Below are positions 47,081-56,377 of a DNA stretch of 64,000 nucleotides, piece by piece. Below the pieces are notes generated by a model. That model ran no database searches, had not been told where the DNA came from, and was given only the letters and a program-made list of their open reading frames with translations. The stretch comes from an uncultured Roseburia sp. (GTDB lineage: Bacteria > Bacillota > Clostridia > Lachnospirales > Lachnospiraceae), in contig CANRSX010000007.1 of the NCBI GenBank assembly GCA_947642555.1, forward strand, positions 95,081 through 159,080, in the 5' to 3' direction. Both the position numbers and the translations under genes were made by a program. Position 1 is the first letter of the stretch. Each line of letters starts with the position of its first letter.

Positions 47081-48373
47081 ATGACGATTAACAAGTATCA
47101 GGGCCGGACAAAAGACGAGGCAGTGGAGAAAGCAAAACAGGAGATGGGGCAGGACGCCGTGGTCTTAAATGTCAAAGAGATCAGACCGAAGGGGATGTTC
47201 CGCATATTTAAGAGCACAGTATATGAGGTGACGGCGGCGGTGGACGAGAAAGAGCCGTTTGTAAATCCGCTAACGGCGCTGAATATTCCGCAGAAGACAC
47301 ATGAGAGCATCAGCCTTGCGGCAGATGAGAAAATTACCATTCCCGTAACGGAAGGCGGGATGCACGACAAAGAGCACAGCAGATCGCACAGCGATGTGCT
47401 GGAAAAAGAAAATGTGCCGAAGCAGGGGAGGAATGGTCAGATGACAGAGGACAGGAACCACAGTACGAGCGAGGGGCTTGAGAAGAGGCTGGAAAGTCTC
47501 TCACAGATTCTGGAGAAGCAGCTTTCCGCCGAGGAGCCGGACCGGGAGAAAAAGACAGAGACCCAGGCCGTGAACCGGGAGGGGCTTAAGTTTATCAAGA
47601 TGCTTTACCGCATCATGCTTGAGAATGACGTCAACGAGAAATATGTCAATCAGATTATGGATGAGGCGGAGAAGGTGATCCACAGCGGGAGCAGCGTGGA
47701 TTCGATTCTCTCCAACGTCTACCAGAAGCTGATCTTAAAGTTCGGGCAGCCGGATACGATCGAACTATCCGGGAAAAAGCCGCGGATTGTATTTTTTATA
47801 GGGCCTACAGGCGTAGGAAAAACGACCACGCTTGCGAAGATCGCCTCGCGCTATAAGGTGGAGAAGGAGAAAAAGGTCGCGTTCCTGACAGCGGATACGT
47901 ACCGGATCGCCGCGACGGAGCAGCTGCGCGTCTATGCGAATATTCTGGATGTGCCGATGAGCATTATTTATTCGGTGGACGAGATGAACGCTGCGATCGA
48001 ACGGCTCAGCGAATACGATCTGGTATTTGTCGACACAGCCGGTTTTTCACACAAAAACGAGAGCCAGTGCGAGGATATGAAGAAGCTGATCGGCGGCCTT
48101 TCGGAAGAGTACGAAAAGGAAGTGTATCTTGTGTTAAGCGCGACGACAAAGTACCGGGATCTGCTTGAGATCGTGGATATTTATAAGGAGATCGCGCAGT
48201 ATAAGCTGATTTTTACCAAACTTGACGAGACGACGACTTACGGAAATATCTTAAATATCCGCCTGTATTCGGAGGCGGCGCTGTCCTATATGACGGCCGG
48301 TCAGAATGTGCCGGAGGATATTGAGGTATTTGACACACAAAAGATTGTCAAACAGTTGCTGGGAGGCAGATAA
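47081..48373 (+). CDS. flhF: Flagellar biosynthesis SRP-like GTPase FlhF
   Basis: A 430-residue SRP-family GTPase that sets where and how many flagella are built. The N-terminal B domain (INKYQGRTKDEAVEKAKQEM) and a long, low-complexity linker (residues ~85-165) precede the NG domain with P-loop FFIGPTGVGKTTTLAKIASR, the DTAG box, and TKLDET. The ATG follows the flhA stop codon with no gap, so translation is probably coupled. Confidence 0.94.
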   Translation: MTINKYQGRTKDEAVEKAKQEMGQDAVVLNVKEIRPKGMFRIFKSTVYEVTAAVDEKEPFVNPLTALNIPQKTHESISLAADEKITIPVTEGGMHDKEHSRSHSDVLEKENVPKQGRNGQMTEDRNHSTSEGLEKRLESLSQILEKQLSAEEPDREKKTETQAVNREGLKFIKMLYRIMLENDVNEKYVNQIMDEAEKVIHSGSSVDSILSNVYQKLILKFGQPDTIELSGKKPRIVFFIGPTGVGKTTTLAKIASRYKVEKEKKVAFLTADTYRIAATEQLRVYANILDVPMSIIYSVDEMNAAIERLSEYDLVFVDTAGFSHKNESQCEDMKKLIGGLSEEYEKEVYLVLSATTKYRDLLEIVDIYKEIAQYKLIFTKLDETTTYGNILNIRLYSEAALSYMTAGQNVPEDIEVFDTQKIVKQLLGGR

Positions 48374-48378
48374 ATACT

Positions 48379-49272
48379 ATGGACCAGGCAGAGAAGCTTA
48401 GAAATGTCATCAAACTGAATAACCAGAATAATAAGCCGAATGCCAGAGTCATTACCATAACGAGCGGAAAAGGCGGTGTTGGGAAGTCCAATGTGGCGGT
48501 CAACCTCGCGGTGCAGATGCAGAAGATGGGACAGCAGGTGCTGATTTTCGATGCGGATTTCGGGCTTGCGAACGTCGAGGTGATGTTCGGGGCGATCCCG
48601 AAATACAACCTAAGCGACGTGATCTACCGCGGAAAGGGGATCCGGGAGATTATTTCCGACGGGCCGGAGGGGATCGGGTTTATCTCTGGAGGAACCGGGA
48701 TCAGCGGAATGAACGACCTCTCGCAGGATCAGATCGTCTATATGCTGCGGTGTATGCGGGAGTTAGACCAGCTGGCGGATATTATCCTGATTGATACCGG
48801 GGCCGGGATTTCGGGTAATGTGCTCGAATTTGTGCTGGCAAGCCCGGAGGTGCTTCTCGTGACGACGCCGGAGCCGGGATCCCTGACGGATTCCTACTCG
48901 CTGTTAAAGGCGCTTTACCGGAACCCGCGGTTCGACAGGGAGCAGACCAGAATCGGTATGCTGGCAAACCGTGTCGTCTCCGTGGAGGAGGGCCGGAGCG
49001 TGTATGACAAACTCAATTCGGTCGTACAGCAGTTCCTGCAGGGAAACGTATTCTATACCGGCATGATTCCGCAGGATCATGCGCTGGAGCGCTGCGTCAG
49101 GCAGCAGAAGCCGGTCTCGCTGGCGGAGCCGTCCGCGCGTTCCGCGAAGGCGTTTGAGATGATGGCGGCCGGTATTTTAAATCATGAGGAGAGGCCGGCG
49201 GAGCTTTCTGCCGGAATCTCGCAGCTGTTTTCCAGATTACTCAGAAAGAAAGAACAAGGGGGCGTGCCATGA
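48379..49272 (+). CDS. flhG: Flagellar number regulator FlhG (MinD-like ATPase)
   Basis: A 297-residue P-loop ATPase of the MinD/ParA family. The deviant Walker A is TSGKGGVGKSNVAVNLAVQM, with DADFGLANVEVMFG next and the Walker-type IDTGAGISGNVLEF. The N-terminal motif QAEKLRNVIKL resembles the DQAxxLR peptide that stimulates FlhF. It regulates flagellar number and C-ring assembly together with FlhF. The stop overlaps the next start (ATGA). Confidence 0.94.
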   Translation: MDQAEKLRNVIKLNNQNNKPNARVITITSGKGGVGKSNVAVNLAVQMQKMGQQVLIFDADFGLANVEVMFGAIPKYNLSDVIYRGKGIREIISDGPEGIGFISGGTGISGMNDLSQDQIVYMLRCMRELDQLADIILIDTGAGISGNVLEFVLASPEVLLVTTPEPGSLTDSYSLLKALYRNPRFDREQTRIGMLANRVVSVEEGRSVYDKLNSVVQQFLQGNVFYTGMIPQDHALERCVRQQKPVSLAEPSARSAKAFEMMAAGILNHEERPAELSAGISQLFSRLLRKKEQGGVP

Positions 49273-50009
49273 AGATATCAGATGTAATTCATCCGGGAGA
49301 CAAAGTGAACATCAGCTCTCTTCGGTCAAAAAACGCGGAGGAGGGGGAACAGACCGCTGCTCCGGTATACCGCAGTATGGTGCTCGACGTCAGGACGAAT
49401 GAAAGCATTGAGATCGCCATGCCGAGCGTCGGCGGGGGTTTTGTGCTTCTGCCGATGGACGAGGAGCTCCAGTTTGAATTTCTCTCAAAGGGCGGGCTGT
49501 ACCGCGCGGTCGGAGAGGTCCGGGAGCGCTATAAAAAAGACAATATCTATATGCTGCGGATCGAGCTGGCCACAAAGCTGGTGAAGCGCCAGCGGCGCGA
49601 ATTCTTCCGGTATCCGTGTATCTTCGGGATCACCTGCTTCCCGATCACGGAGGAGGAGGCTGCGGCGGGATCCGGGGAACAGATCTATGAGCAGATGAAT
49701 AAGAAGCTGGATCAGCTTCGGACCGAATATTCGGGAATGACGCTTGATTTAAGCGGAGGAGGGATCCGGTTCCTGCTCAGCGAGAACATGGAGCAGGGTC
49801 AGATGATCCTTTTAGGACTTCGCTTAAAAAGCGACACCATCGACAGACAGTATTATATCGCCGCATCTGTGTTAAGCTGTGTGCAGAAGGAGGACCGTAA
49901 AAATTCCTACGAGATCCGGGCACAGTTTCAGATTCAGGACAACAGCGTGCGGGAAGAGATTGTCCGATACATATTTGAAGAAGAGCGCCGGGCGCGCAGA
50001 AGGAGTTGA
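49269..50009 (+). CDS. PilZ-domain flagellar brake protein (YcgR/YpfA-like)
   Basis: A 246-residue cyclic-di-GMP receptor. The N-terminal YcgR-type domain is at residues ~1-95. The PilZ domain starts near the arginine motif KRQRREFFRYPC (R-x3-R), and the second binding motif is DLSGGGIRFLL (D-x-S-x3-G). YcgR-type proteins bind the motor when c-di-GMP is high and slow it. It lies inside the flh/che part of the operon, consistent with a motility role. It overlaps flhG by 4 nt. Confidence 0.92.
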   Translation: MKISDVIHPGDKVNISSLRSKNAEEGEQTAAPVYRSMVLDVRTNESIEIAMPSVGGGFVLLPMDEELQFEFLSKGGLYRAVGEVRERYKKDNIYMLRIELATKLVKRQRREFFRYPCIFGITCFPITEEEAAAGSGEQIYEQMNKKLDQLRTEYSGMTLDLSGGGIRFLLSENMEQGQMILLGLRLKSDTIDRQYYIAASVLSCVQKEDRKNSYEIRAQFQIQDNSVREEIVRYIFEEERRARRRS

Positions 50010-50017
50010 GATGTGAC

Positions 50018-51088
50018 ATGAAAAAAAATATTCTGGTTGTGGATGACTCTGCACTTATGAGAAGGGTGATCTGTGATATAATTAACACAGAGGGAACTTT
50101 TCAGGCAACAGATGTCTGTCGTGACGGTTTGGAGGCATATGAGAAGTTAAAGACGACAAAATATGATGCTGTCGTGCTCGATGTCAATATGCCGAGGATG
50201 AACGGGCTTGAGCTGTTAGAGCGCCTGCAGAAAGAGCGGATCCGGGCGACTGTGATCATGGTGAGCACGCTGACGACGAAGGACGCGAAGGTGACGATCC
50301 TTGCGATGGAGCGCGGAGCCGTTGATTTTGTGACAAAGCCTTCCAATATCGGACAGGCGAAGGGCGAGGAGTTTAAGGAGCGTCTGATCGGCGTTCTCGC
50401 CGCTGTGCTTAAGACCGAGAGACATAACCGTCAGAGCCATACGCTTACGCCGCCGAAGACGTTTTCGGGCGAGCGGCTTACCGTGCGCCGGGATGCGGGC
50501 GGTTCGGGCGGAAAGCTGATTGCGCTGGCCTGTTCGACCGGAGGGCCGAAGGCGCTGCAGAGCGTGATCCCGTATCTTCCGGCCGCGCTCGACGCGCCGA
50601 TGGTGCTGGTGCAGCATATGCCGGCAGGGTTTACAAAGACCATGGCGGAGCGGTTAAACGAGACCAGCAAAATTCAGGTCAGAGAGGCGGAGGACGGGGA
50701 CGTCTTAAGAAAAGGAGTCGTATATGTCGCTCCGGGCGGCTGGCATATGGAGATCAGAAAGGGATCCGACGGCAGCCACAGGATTCACTTAAGCGATATG
50801 CCTGCGATCGGGGGCCTGCGGCCCTGCGCGAATGTTACATATGATTCCCTGCGCGATTCGGGTTACAGCCAGATTGTCTGCGTCGTGCTCACCGGAATGG
50901 GGGCGGACGGGACAAATGGAATCCTGTCTCTCGCAAAGAGCAAACCGGTTTACGTGATTTCCCAGGACGCGGCGACATGCGTCGTTTACGGGATGCCGAA
51001 GGCGATTGCCCAGACCGGGCTTGTGGATGAAGTGGTTCCTCTCGAGGAAATTCCGAAGTCTATTATTAAGAGTGTGGGGGTAAAGTAA
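50018..51088 (+). CDS. cheB: Chemotaxis response regulator/methylesterase CheB
   Basis: A 356-residue two-domain adaptation enzyme. The receiver has phospho-acceptor Asp55 (VVLDVNMPRMNGLEL). The methylesterase domain carries Ser173 (LACSTGGPKAL), His200 (LVQHMPAGF) and an Asp in VLTGMGADGTNG, completing the catalytic triad. It removes methyl groups from chemoreceptors. ATG 50018 gives the standard MKKNILVVDDSALMRRV start. The partner cheR is not in the window. Confidence 0.96.
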   Translation: MKKNILVVDDSALMRRVICDIINTEGTFQATDVCRDGLEAYEKLKTTKYDAVVLDVNMPRMNGLELLERLQKERIRATVIMVSTLTTKDAKVTILAMERGAVDFVTKPSNIGQAKGEEFKERLIGVLAAVLKTERHNRQSHTLTPPKTFSGERLTVRRDAGGSGGKLIALACSTGGPKALQSVIPYLPAALDAPMVLVQHMPAGFTKTMAERLNETSKIQVREAEDGDVLRKGVVYVAPGGWHMEIRKGSDGSHRIHLSDMPAIGGLRPCANVTYDSLRDSGYSQIVCVVLTGMGADGTNGILSLAKSKPVYVISQDAATCVVYGMPKAIAQTGLVDEVVPLEEIPKSIIKSVGVK

Positions 51089-51089
51089 G

Positions 51090-53201
51090 ATGGATGTAAG
51101 TCAGTATCTTGAGATTTTTATCGACGAAACGAACGAACACCTGCAGAATCTGAGCGATTGTATCATGGAGCTGGAAAAAGATCCGGAGAACATGGATACG
51201 ATCAACGAGATTTTCCGTGCGGCGCATTCGCTGAAGGGAATGGCCGGGACCATGGGCTTTAAGCGGATGCAGCACCTGACCCATGACATGGAAAATGTAT
51301 TCCAGGAGGTCCGCAGCGACAAGATCAAAGTGAACAGCTCTATGATCGATCTCCTCTTTAAGTGCCTGGACGCCATCGAGGGATATCTTGAGAACGTAAA
51401 GGAAAGCTCCGATGAGGGAACGGAGGACAATGAGCTGATCATCAAGGAGCTCAATGATTTTATCGCGGCGGCAAACGGCGGTGCGCCGGCAGCGGCAGCA
51501 GCAGCGCCGGAGTCAAAGCCGGAGGCTCAGGCCGGGGAGGCGCCGGCGGAGGGAAGCGGCGGATATGAGAGAAAATATCTGAGCGTGAAGCCGGATGATG
51601 CGGAGACGGCGAAGATCATGGAAGCCACGGAAGCCGGAAAACAGATTTACGGCTTTACCGTCTACGTGGAAAAGGAATGCATGTTAAAGGCAGCCCGTGC
51701 CTTCCTCGTATTTAAGGCGGTGGAGGAGCTCGGCCAGATTCTGGTGTACAGCCCGTCCTCAGCCGATATTGAGGCGGAGAAGTTCGAGTCTGACTTCAGC
51801 ATCTTTGTGGCGACCACGGAGGAATGCGATAAGATTATCGAGGCGGCGAAATCCGTTTCGGAGATTGAGGAAGTCGTCGGCGGTGAGATAAAAGAAGAGA
51901 GCGGGGAGGAAGCGCCGGCGGAAGACGCAAAGGAGACGGCGCCGGCCGTGCAGGAAGAGGCGTCGGATCTTCATGCGGAGTCCGCGGCGAAACCGCAGAG
52001 CCAGGGCGCCGGCGGAAAGAAGCAGGCCGTGGCAAAACCGGTGACGAACCGGACCGTGCGTGTGGATATCGAGAAGCTGGACGCGCTGATGAATCAGGTG
52101 TCCGAGCTGATCATTGCGAAGAACAGCCTTGTGTCGATCAGCTCCGCGGGATCCGGAGATTTCCAGGATCAGACCTTCCATGAGCAGATCGAGTACTTAG
52201 AGCGCATTACCACCAGCCTGCACGAGTCCGTGATGAAGGTCAGGATGGTTCCGATCGAGAGCGTCGTGGCGAAGTTCCCGCGCATGATCCGCGATCTTTC
52301 CAGAAAGCTGGATAAGAAAATGGATCTGTATATGACAGGTGAGGATACGGAGCTTGACCGTACCGTGGTGGACCAGATCGGGGATCCACTGCAGCATCTG
52401 CTCCGCAACTCCGCTGACCACGGGCTTGAGGATAACGAGACGCGCCGCGCCAAAGGAAAGCCGGAAGTCGGAAGCATTTTCTTAAACGCATTCCAGGAAG
52501 GCAATAACGTCATCATCCAGGTGGGGGATGACGGAAACGGAATCGATGTGGATGCGGTTCGCGCCAAAGCCATCGAGCGCGGTGTGATCACGGAAGAGCA
52601 GGCGGAGTCCATGAGCCAGAAGGAGATCGTCAATCTGTTATTCCTGCCGAGCTTCTCCATGGCGAAGAAGATCACCGATATCTCCGGGCGCGGTGTGGGC
52701 TTAGACGTTGTGCGGTCGAATATCGAAGCGCTCGGCGGAGACGTCGAGGTGGCGACCGAGCTCGGCGAGGGGACGACCTTTACGGTACGCCTTCCTCTGA
52801 CGCTTGCGATTATCCAGGCGCTGATGGTGGAAGTGCGGGATGAGAAATATGCGATTGCGCTGAATTCCATCTCCAATATCGAGGATATCCCGGTGAAGGA
52901 TATCAAGTATGTGGAGGCGAGCGAGGTCATTCATCTGCGCGGAAAGGTGATTCCGCTGATCCGCCTCGAGGAGGTCGTTGACATCGGCCCGAAGGAGGAG
53001 GAGCCGGAGCATCTGACGGTGGTTATCGTACAGAAGGGAGACAATCTGGCGGGAATCGTCGTTGACCGGCTGATGGGACAGCAGGAGATCGTAATCAAAT
53101 CACTCGGGAAGTTTATCAACAATAATAAGATCATCAGCGGCGCAACGATCCTTGGCGACGGCGAGGTTGCGCTGATCCTGGATGTGAATGTGCTGATGTA
53201 A
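51090..53201 (+). CDS. cheA: Chemotaxis sensor histidine kinase CheA
   Basis: A 703-residue kinase. The P1 domain has the phosphorylated His46 (IFRAAHSLKGMAGTMGF). An Ala/Glu/Pro-rich linker leads to a P2-like CheY-binding domain (~170-275), and a second acidic linker leads to the dimerisation domain (VDIEKLDALMNQVSELIIAK). The ATPase domain has the N box LLRNSADHGLEDN, DDGNGIDV and GRGVGLDVV. A CheW-like P5 domain ends the protein. It phosphorylates CheY and CheB in response to chemoreceptors. Confidence 0.97.
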   Translation: MDVSQYLEIFIDETNEHLQNLSDCIMELEKDPENMDTINEIFRAAHSLKGMAGTMGFKRMQHLTHDMENVFQEVRSDKIKVNSSMIDLLFKCLDAIEGYLENVKESSDEGTEDNELIIKELNDFIAAANGGAPAAAAAAPESKPEAQAGEAPAEGSGGYERKYLSVKPDDAETAKIMEATEAGKQIYGFTVYVEKECMLKAARAFLVFKAVEELGQILVYSPSSADIEAEKFESDFSIFVATTEECDKIIEAAKSVSEIEEVVGGEIKEESGEEAPAEDAKETAPAVQEEASDLHAESAAKPQSQGAGGKKQAVAKPVTNRTVRVDIEKLDALMNQVSELIIAKNSLVSISSAGSGDFQDQTFHEQIEYLERITTSLHESVMKVRMVPIESVVAKFPRMIRDLSRKLDKKMDLYMTGEDTELDRTVVDQIGDPLQHLLRNSADHGLEDNETRRAKGKPEVGSIFLNAFQEGNNVIIQVGDDGNGIDVDAVRAKAIERGVITEEQAESMSQKEIVNLLFLPSFSMAKKITDISGRGVGLDVVRSNIEALGGDVEVATELGEGTTFTVRLPLTLAIIQALMVEVRDEKYAIALNSISNIEDIPVKDIKYVEASEVIHLRGKVIPLIRLEEVVDIGPKEEEPEHLTVVIVQKGDNLAGIVVDRLMGQQEIVIKSLGKFINNNKIISGATILGDGEVALILDVNVLM

Positions 53202-53214
53202 GGGGGTGGATGAC

Positions 53215-53661
53215 ATGGCCAATAAAGCGCTTGAGGTTATTGAAAAGCAGTCAAAGCAGTATATTGTGGTAATGGTTGGAAATGAGCAGTACGGGATTGA
53301 TATCAGCTATATCGACAATATCGTCCGCATGCAGAAGATTACGCGCGTGCCGAGAATCCAGCCGTACTTTAACGGTATTATCAATCTGCGCGGCGAGATC
53401 GTTTCCGTGATGAGCATCCGCAAGAAGATGGGGCTTGAGGAGGATGTGTTTACCCATTCGAGCAGGATCATCATTTTAAAGATAGAGGAAAAGGGCGCGC
53501 TCGGCATCATTGTGGATGAGGTGCGGGAAGTCGTAAATTTAAGCGAGGATGAGATCGAAAAGGTATCCAACAAGGGGCGGTTTATCAACGGGATCGGAAC
53601 GCACGGCGATGAGCTGATTTCCCTGCTGGAGATCAACGCGATCGTGGATGAGGGACAGTAA
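53215..53661 (+). CDS. cheW: Chemotaxis coupling protein CheW
   Basis: A 148-residue SH3-like adaptor that links chemoreceptors to CheA. Characteristic parts are YIVVMVGNEQYGIDISYIDN, PYFNGIINLRGEIVSVMSIR and GIIVDEVREVVNLSEDEI. ATG 53215 follows GGGGGTG; an in-frame start three codons upstream is less likely. Two large palindromic hairpins separate it from cheC. Confidence 0.95.
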   Translation: MANKALEVIEKQSKQYIVVMVGNEQYGIDISYIDNIVRMQKITRVPRIQPYFNGIINLRGEIVSVMSIRKKMGLEEDVFTHSSRIIILKIEEKGALGIIVDEVREVVNLSEDEIEKVSNKGRFINGIGTHGDELISLLEINAIVDEGQ

Positions 53662-53669
53662 GGAGACGC

Positions 53670-53741
53670 GTCCTGCTGCGGCCGCAGCAGGACAGTGCGT
53701 ATGATACAGGCAGCACGCGCCGGCGGAACTGTTTCCGCCGG
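53670..53741 (+). repeat. Two strong hairpins between cheW and cheC
   Basis: The first is a perfect 24-nt palindrome (53670-53693; arms GTCCTGCTGCGG / CCGCAGCAGGAC). The second is CCGGCGGAA (53720-53728) / TTCCGCCGG (53733-53741). Neither has a T-run, so they are more likely RNA stability or processing elements than terminators. Confidence 0.75.
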
Positions 53742-53801
53742 ACGCATCATCCAGAAGACCGGCGTATGGTCTGAATGGCTGAGAGGAGGTTTTAGAACGC
53801 C

Positions 53802-54419
53802 ATGGGAACGATGACACTCGAACAGGTAAATGCCATGTATGTGGATGTGTTAAAGGAGCTTGGAAATATCGGAGCGGGCAACGCAACCTCTGCAATCGCC
53901 AATATGCTCGGAACCAAGATTGATATGAATGTGCCGAGCATCCGGCTGATGGAGGTATCGGAGCTCGGAGGTGCGCTGGGGGCGGAAGACGCTACGGTTG
54001 TAGGGATTTTTCTTGAGGTGGAGAAGGATATCGAGGGGAGCATGATGTTTCTTCTGGATATTCCGTCCGCGCGTTATCTGGTGAACAGTCTGATGCTCCA
54101 GTCAGTGGACCGCGATACCTTTGATGAGATGGAGCTGTCCGCGTTAAAGGAGATTGGAAATATTATCGCGGGATCGTATTTATCGGCGCTCTCGTCGCTG
54201 ACCGGGCTTTCGATTATCCCGTCCGTGCCTTATATTTCGGTGGATATGGCTGCCGCGATTTTAAGCGTGCCTGCCATCCAGTTCGGACAGTATGGCGACA
54301 ATGCCCTGCTGATCCAGACGGAGATCTGCGCAGATGTGCTGGTGAACGGCTATTTTATCCTGATGCCGGAACAGCAGTCATACGAGAAGATTCTGGCTTC
54401 ACTCGGGATTACAGTATAA
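53802..54419 (+). CDS. cheC: CheY-P phosphatase CheC
   Basis: A 205-residue phosphatase related to FliY and FliM. Two active-site motifs are visible: LGNIGAGNATSAIANMLGTK and LKEIGNIIAGSYLSALSSLT, each with the Glu/Asn pattern of the family. CheC lowers CheY-P and is stimulated by CheD, whose gene follows after 12 nt. AGAGGAGG lies upstream. It belongs to the Bacillus-type adaptation system. Confidence 0.95.
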   Translation: MGTMTLEQVNAMYVDVLKELGNIGAGNATSAIANMLGTKIDMNVPSIRLMEVSELGGALGAEDATVVGIFLEVEKDIEGSMMFLLDIPSARYLVNSLMLQSVDRDTFDEMELSALKEIGNIIAGSYLSALSSLTGLSIIPSVPYISVDMAAAILSVPAIQFGQYGDNALLIQTEICADVLVNGYFILMPEQQSYEKILASLGITV

Positions 54420-54431
54420 GGAGAAAAGCAT

Positions 54432-54917
54432 ATGAGCAAGGTCATAAAAGTAGGCATGGCAGACCTTAATATATGCAGGGCCCCGGATGTAATTACAACG
54501 TTGGGACTTGGGTCCTGTATAGGGCTGGTTCTGTATGACCCGGTATCGAAAATAGGCGGTATGGTTCATTATATGCTTCCGGACAGCACAAAAGTGAGGA
54601 ATAACAACAATATTGCCAAGTTCGGAGACACGGGGATCCGGGAGCTGTACAAACGCGTGACAGCGGCCGGGGCGAGCAGAAGCCGTCTGGTGGCAAAGAT
54701 CGCAGGCGGAGCGAAGATGTTTGAGGTGAGCGGTCTGTCGGAGGTAGGGAATATCGGAGCGAGGAATGCGGAGACAGCGAAAAAGGTGTTGCGGGAGCTG
54801 GGCGTCCGGCTGGTTGCGGAGGATACCGGGCTCAATTATGGTAGAACGGTGGAGCTGCACTGTGAGAACGGCCAGTTCCATATCAAGGCAGTAGGAAAAC
54901 CGGTGAAGATTATTTAA
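54432..54917 (+). CDS. cheD: Chemoreceptor glutamine deamidase CheD
   Basis: A 161-residue enzyme that deamidates receptor glutamines and activates CheC. The catalytic Cys is in TTLGLGSCIGLVLYDP and the His in GGMVHYMLPDS, the normal CheD arrangement. AAGGAGAAAAG precedes the ATG. Confidence 0.96.
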   Translation: MSKVIKVGMADLNICRAPDVITTLGLGSCIGLVLYDPVSKIGGMVHYMLPDSTKVRNNNNIAKFGDTGIRELYKRVTAAGASRSRLVAKIAGGAKMFEVSGLSEVGNIGARNAETAKKVLRELGVRLVAEDTGLNYGRTVELHCENGQFHIKAVGKPVKII

Positions 54918-54937
54918 CAGAGGGGTATCGGTATACT

Positions 54938-55210
54938 ATGAATACAAAATCAGTACCTGCACTAGTCACACTGCTCGCGGGCTTTATCGCCTGCGTGGCG
55001 GGGATCCGCGCGCACATGGAGGTGGCGGATTTTATGATCATGCTTCTGATTGTCCTGATTGTATTTTATCTGCTGGGATGTGTGGTCAGGATGATTCTGG
55101 ATATGAATTTTAAGGCAGGGCACGAAGAAGAAACCACGGATGGTGAAGCGCTGCAGGCGGAAGACGGAGCGTCTGCACAGGAAGATGCGGAAGAGGACGC
55201 AGAGGATTAA
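54938..55210 (+). CDS. Small two-helix membrane protein, unknown function
   Basis: A 90-residue protein with two membrane helices (residues ~8-25 and ~32-55) and a very acidic C-terminal tail (Glu/Asp/Ala). I do not recognise a named family. It sits between cheD and fliA, 20 nt after cheD and 24 nt before fliA, so it is part of the operon. Its topology would place the acidic tail on the cytoplasmic side if the first helix enters from the N-terminus in the cytoplasm. A role at the flagellar base is possible but unproven. Confidence 0.7.
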   Translation: MNTKSVPALVTLLAGFIACVAGIRAHMEVADFMIMLLIVLIVFYLLGCVVRMILDMNFKAGHEEETTDGEALQAEDGASAQEDAEEDAED

Positions 55211-55234
55211 TTAGAAAAGACGTGGGGGCTTCCT

Positions 55235-55999
55235 ATGAAAACGGTTGACAGAGAAAAACTATGGGCAGACTATCAGAAGTATCCATCGCCGGAGCTTCGT
55301 GAAAAGCTGATTACCGAATACGCGCCGCTTGTCAAGGTGGTTGCCGGGAGACTGAGCATGTATCTCGGCTATAATGTGGAATATGAGGATCTCGTCAGTT
55401 ACGGTATTTTCGGGCTGATTGATGCGATTGACAAGTTTGATCCGGGAAAAGAAGTGAAATTTGAAACCTATGCGAGTCTGCGCATACGCGGATCCATTCT
55501 GGATCAGATCAGGAAAATGGACTGGATTCCGCGAACCGTACGCCAGAAGCAGAAAAAGATGGAGGAAGCGATCAAGGCGATCGAGACGCGGACAGGAAGA
55601 AACGCGACGGATGACGATCTTGCCGCCGAACTTGGAATCGGGGAAGCGGAGCTGGGAGAATGGCAGACACAGCTTAAGGTGACAAATGTAATCTCACTGA
55701 ATGAGTTTGTGGAGCAGGGCGGAGAACCGGTCATGGACGCCCGGGGAAATTCCCACTTTATACAGCCGGAGGAATCGGTTGAGGAGGAAGAGTTAAAGAA
55801 GGTTCTCGGGGAGACCATGGAGCTTCTGACGGAAAAGGAGCGCCGGGTGATTCTGCTTTATTATTATGAAGAACTCACATTAAAGGAGATCAGTAATATA
55901 CTGGAAGTATCAGAGTCAAGGGTATCACAGCTGCACACAAAAGCGCTGCTTAAGATGCGGAAACGAATGGGGAGCTATATGGGGATACTGACTGATTAG
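55235..55999 (+). CDS. fliA: Flagellar sigma factor FliA (sigma-28/SigD)
   Basis: A 254-residue FliA/WhiG-family sigma factor that directs RNA polymerase to late flagellar and chemotaxis promoters. Region 2 is EYEDLVSYGIFGLIDAIDKF with TYASLRIRGSILDQIRKMDW; region 3 follows and the region 4 HTH is LTLKEISNILEVSESRVSQL. Its place near the end of the fla/che operon matches sigD in Bacillus. FlgM, its anti-sigma factor, is not in the window. Confidence 0.96.
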   Translation: MKTVDREKLWADYQKYPSPELREKLITEYAPLVKVVAGRLSMYLGYNVEYEDLVSYGIFGLIDAIDKFDPGKEVKFETYASLRIRGSILDQIRKMDWIPRTVRQKQKKMEEAIKAIETRTGRNATDDDLAAELGIGEAELGEWQTQLKVTNVISLNEFVEQGGEPVMDARGNSHFIQPEESVEEEELKKVLGETMELLTEKERRVILLYYYEELTLKEISNILEVSESRVSQLHTKALLKMRKRMGSYMGILTD

Positions 56000-56025
56000 A
56001 AGTCGGATGAAGGAGGTGCACGGAC

Positions 56026-56367
56026 ATGTCGATAAGACCGGTTGTTGCAAATGGAATGATTCAGCGGACGCAGGACGTCGGGATCATCAAACAGCAGGAG
56101 GATGACAGGCCGGCCGTCCAGCAGCATAATTTGTCGATCCGCCAGGAAAAGCAGGAGGATCAGCTGACGCATCAGGTTCAGCAGGCAAATGAAAAAGAAA
56201 ATGAAGGCTATCGTTATGATGCAAAGGAAAAAGGCAATAATAAGTATGAACCTCTGAATAAGAAGAAAAAGAAAAAACAGGGGACGGCGGAAGCAGAACC
56301 AGAGCCGGAGGAGGTAGGCAGGGTTCTCTACAAAGGACGCACGAGAAGCTTTGATATAAAAATATGA
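56026..56367 (+). CDS. Small hydrophilic protein in the flagellar operon, unknown
   Basis: A 113-residue, highly charged, probably disordered protein: Gln/Glu-rich in the middle and with a poly-Lys stretch (NKKKKKKQ region, residues ~77-84). It starts SIRPVVANGMIQRTQDVGII and ends VLYKGRTRSFDIKI. I recognise no domain. GAAGGAGGTG lies upstream, so it is translated well. It lies between fliA and the SwrB-like gene, within the operon. Confidence 0.65.
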   Translation: MSIRPVVANGMIQRTQDVGIIKQQEDDRPAVQQHNLSIRQEKQEDQLTHQVQQANEKENEGYRYDAKEKGNNKYEPLNKKKKKKQGTAEAEPEPEEVGRVLYKGRTRSFDIKI

Positions 56368-56377
56368 GGAAGAAACG

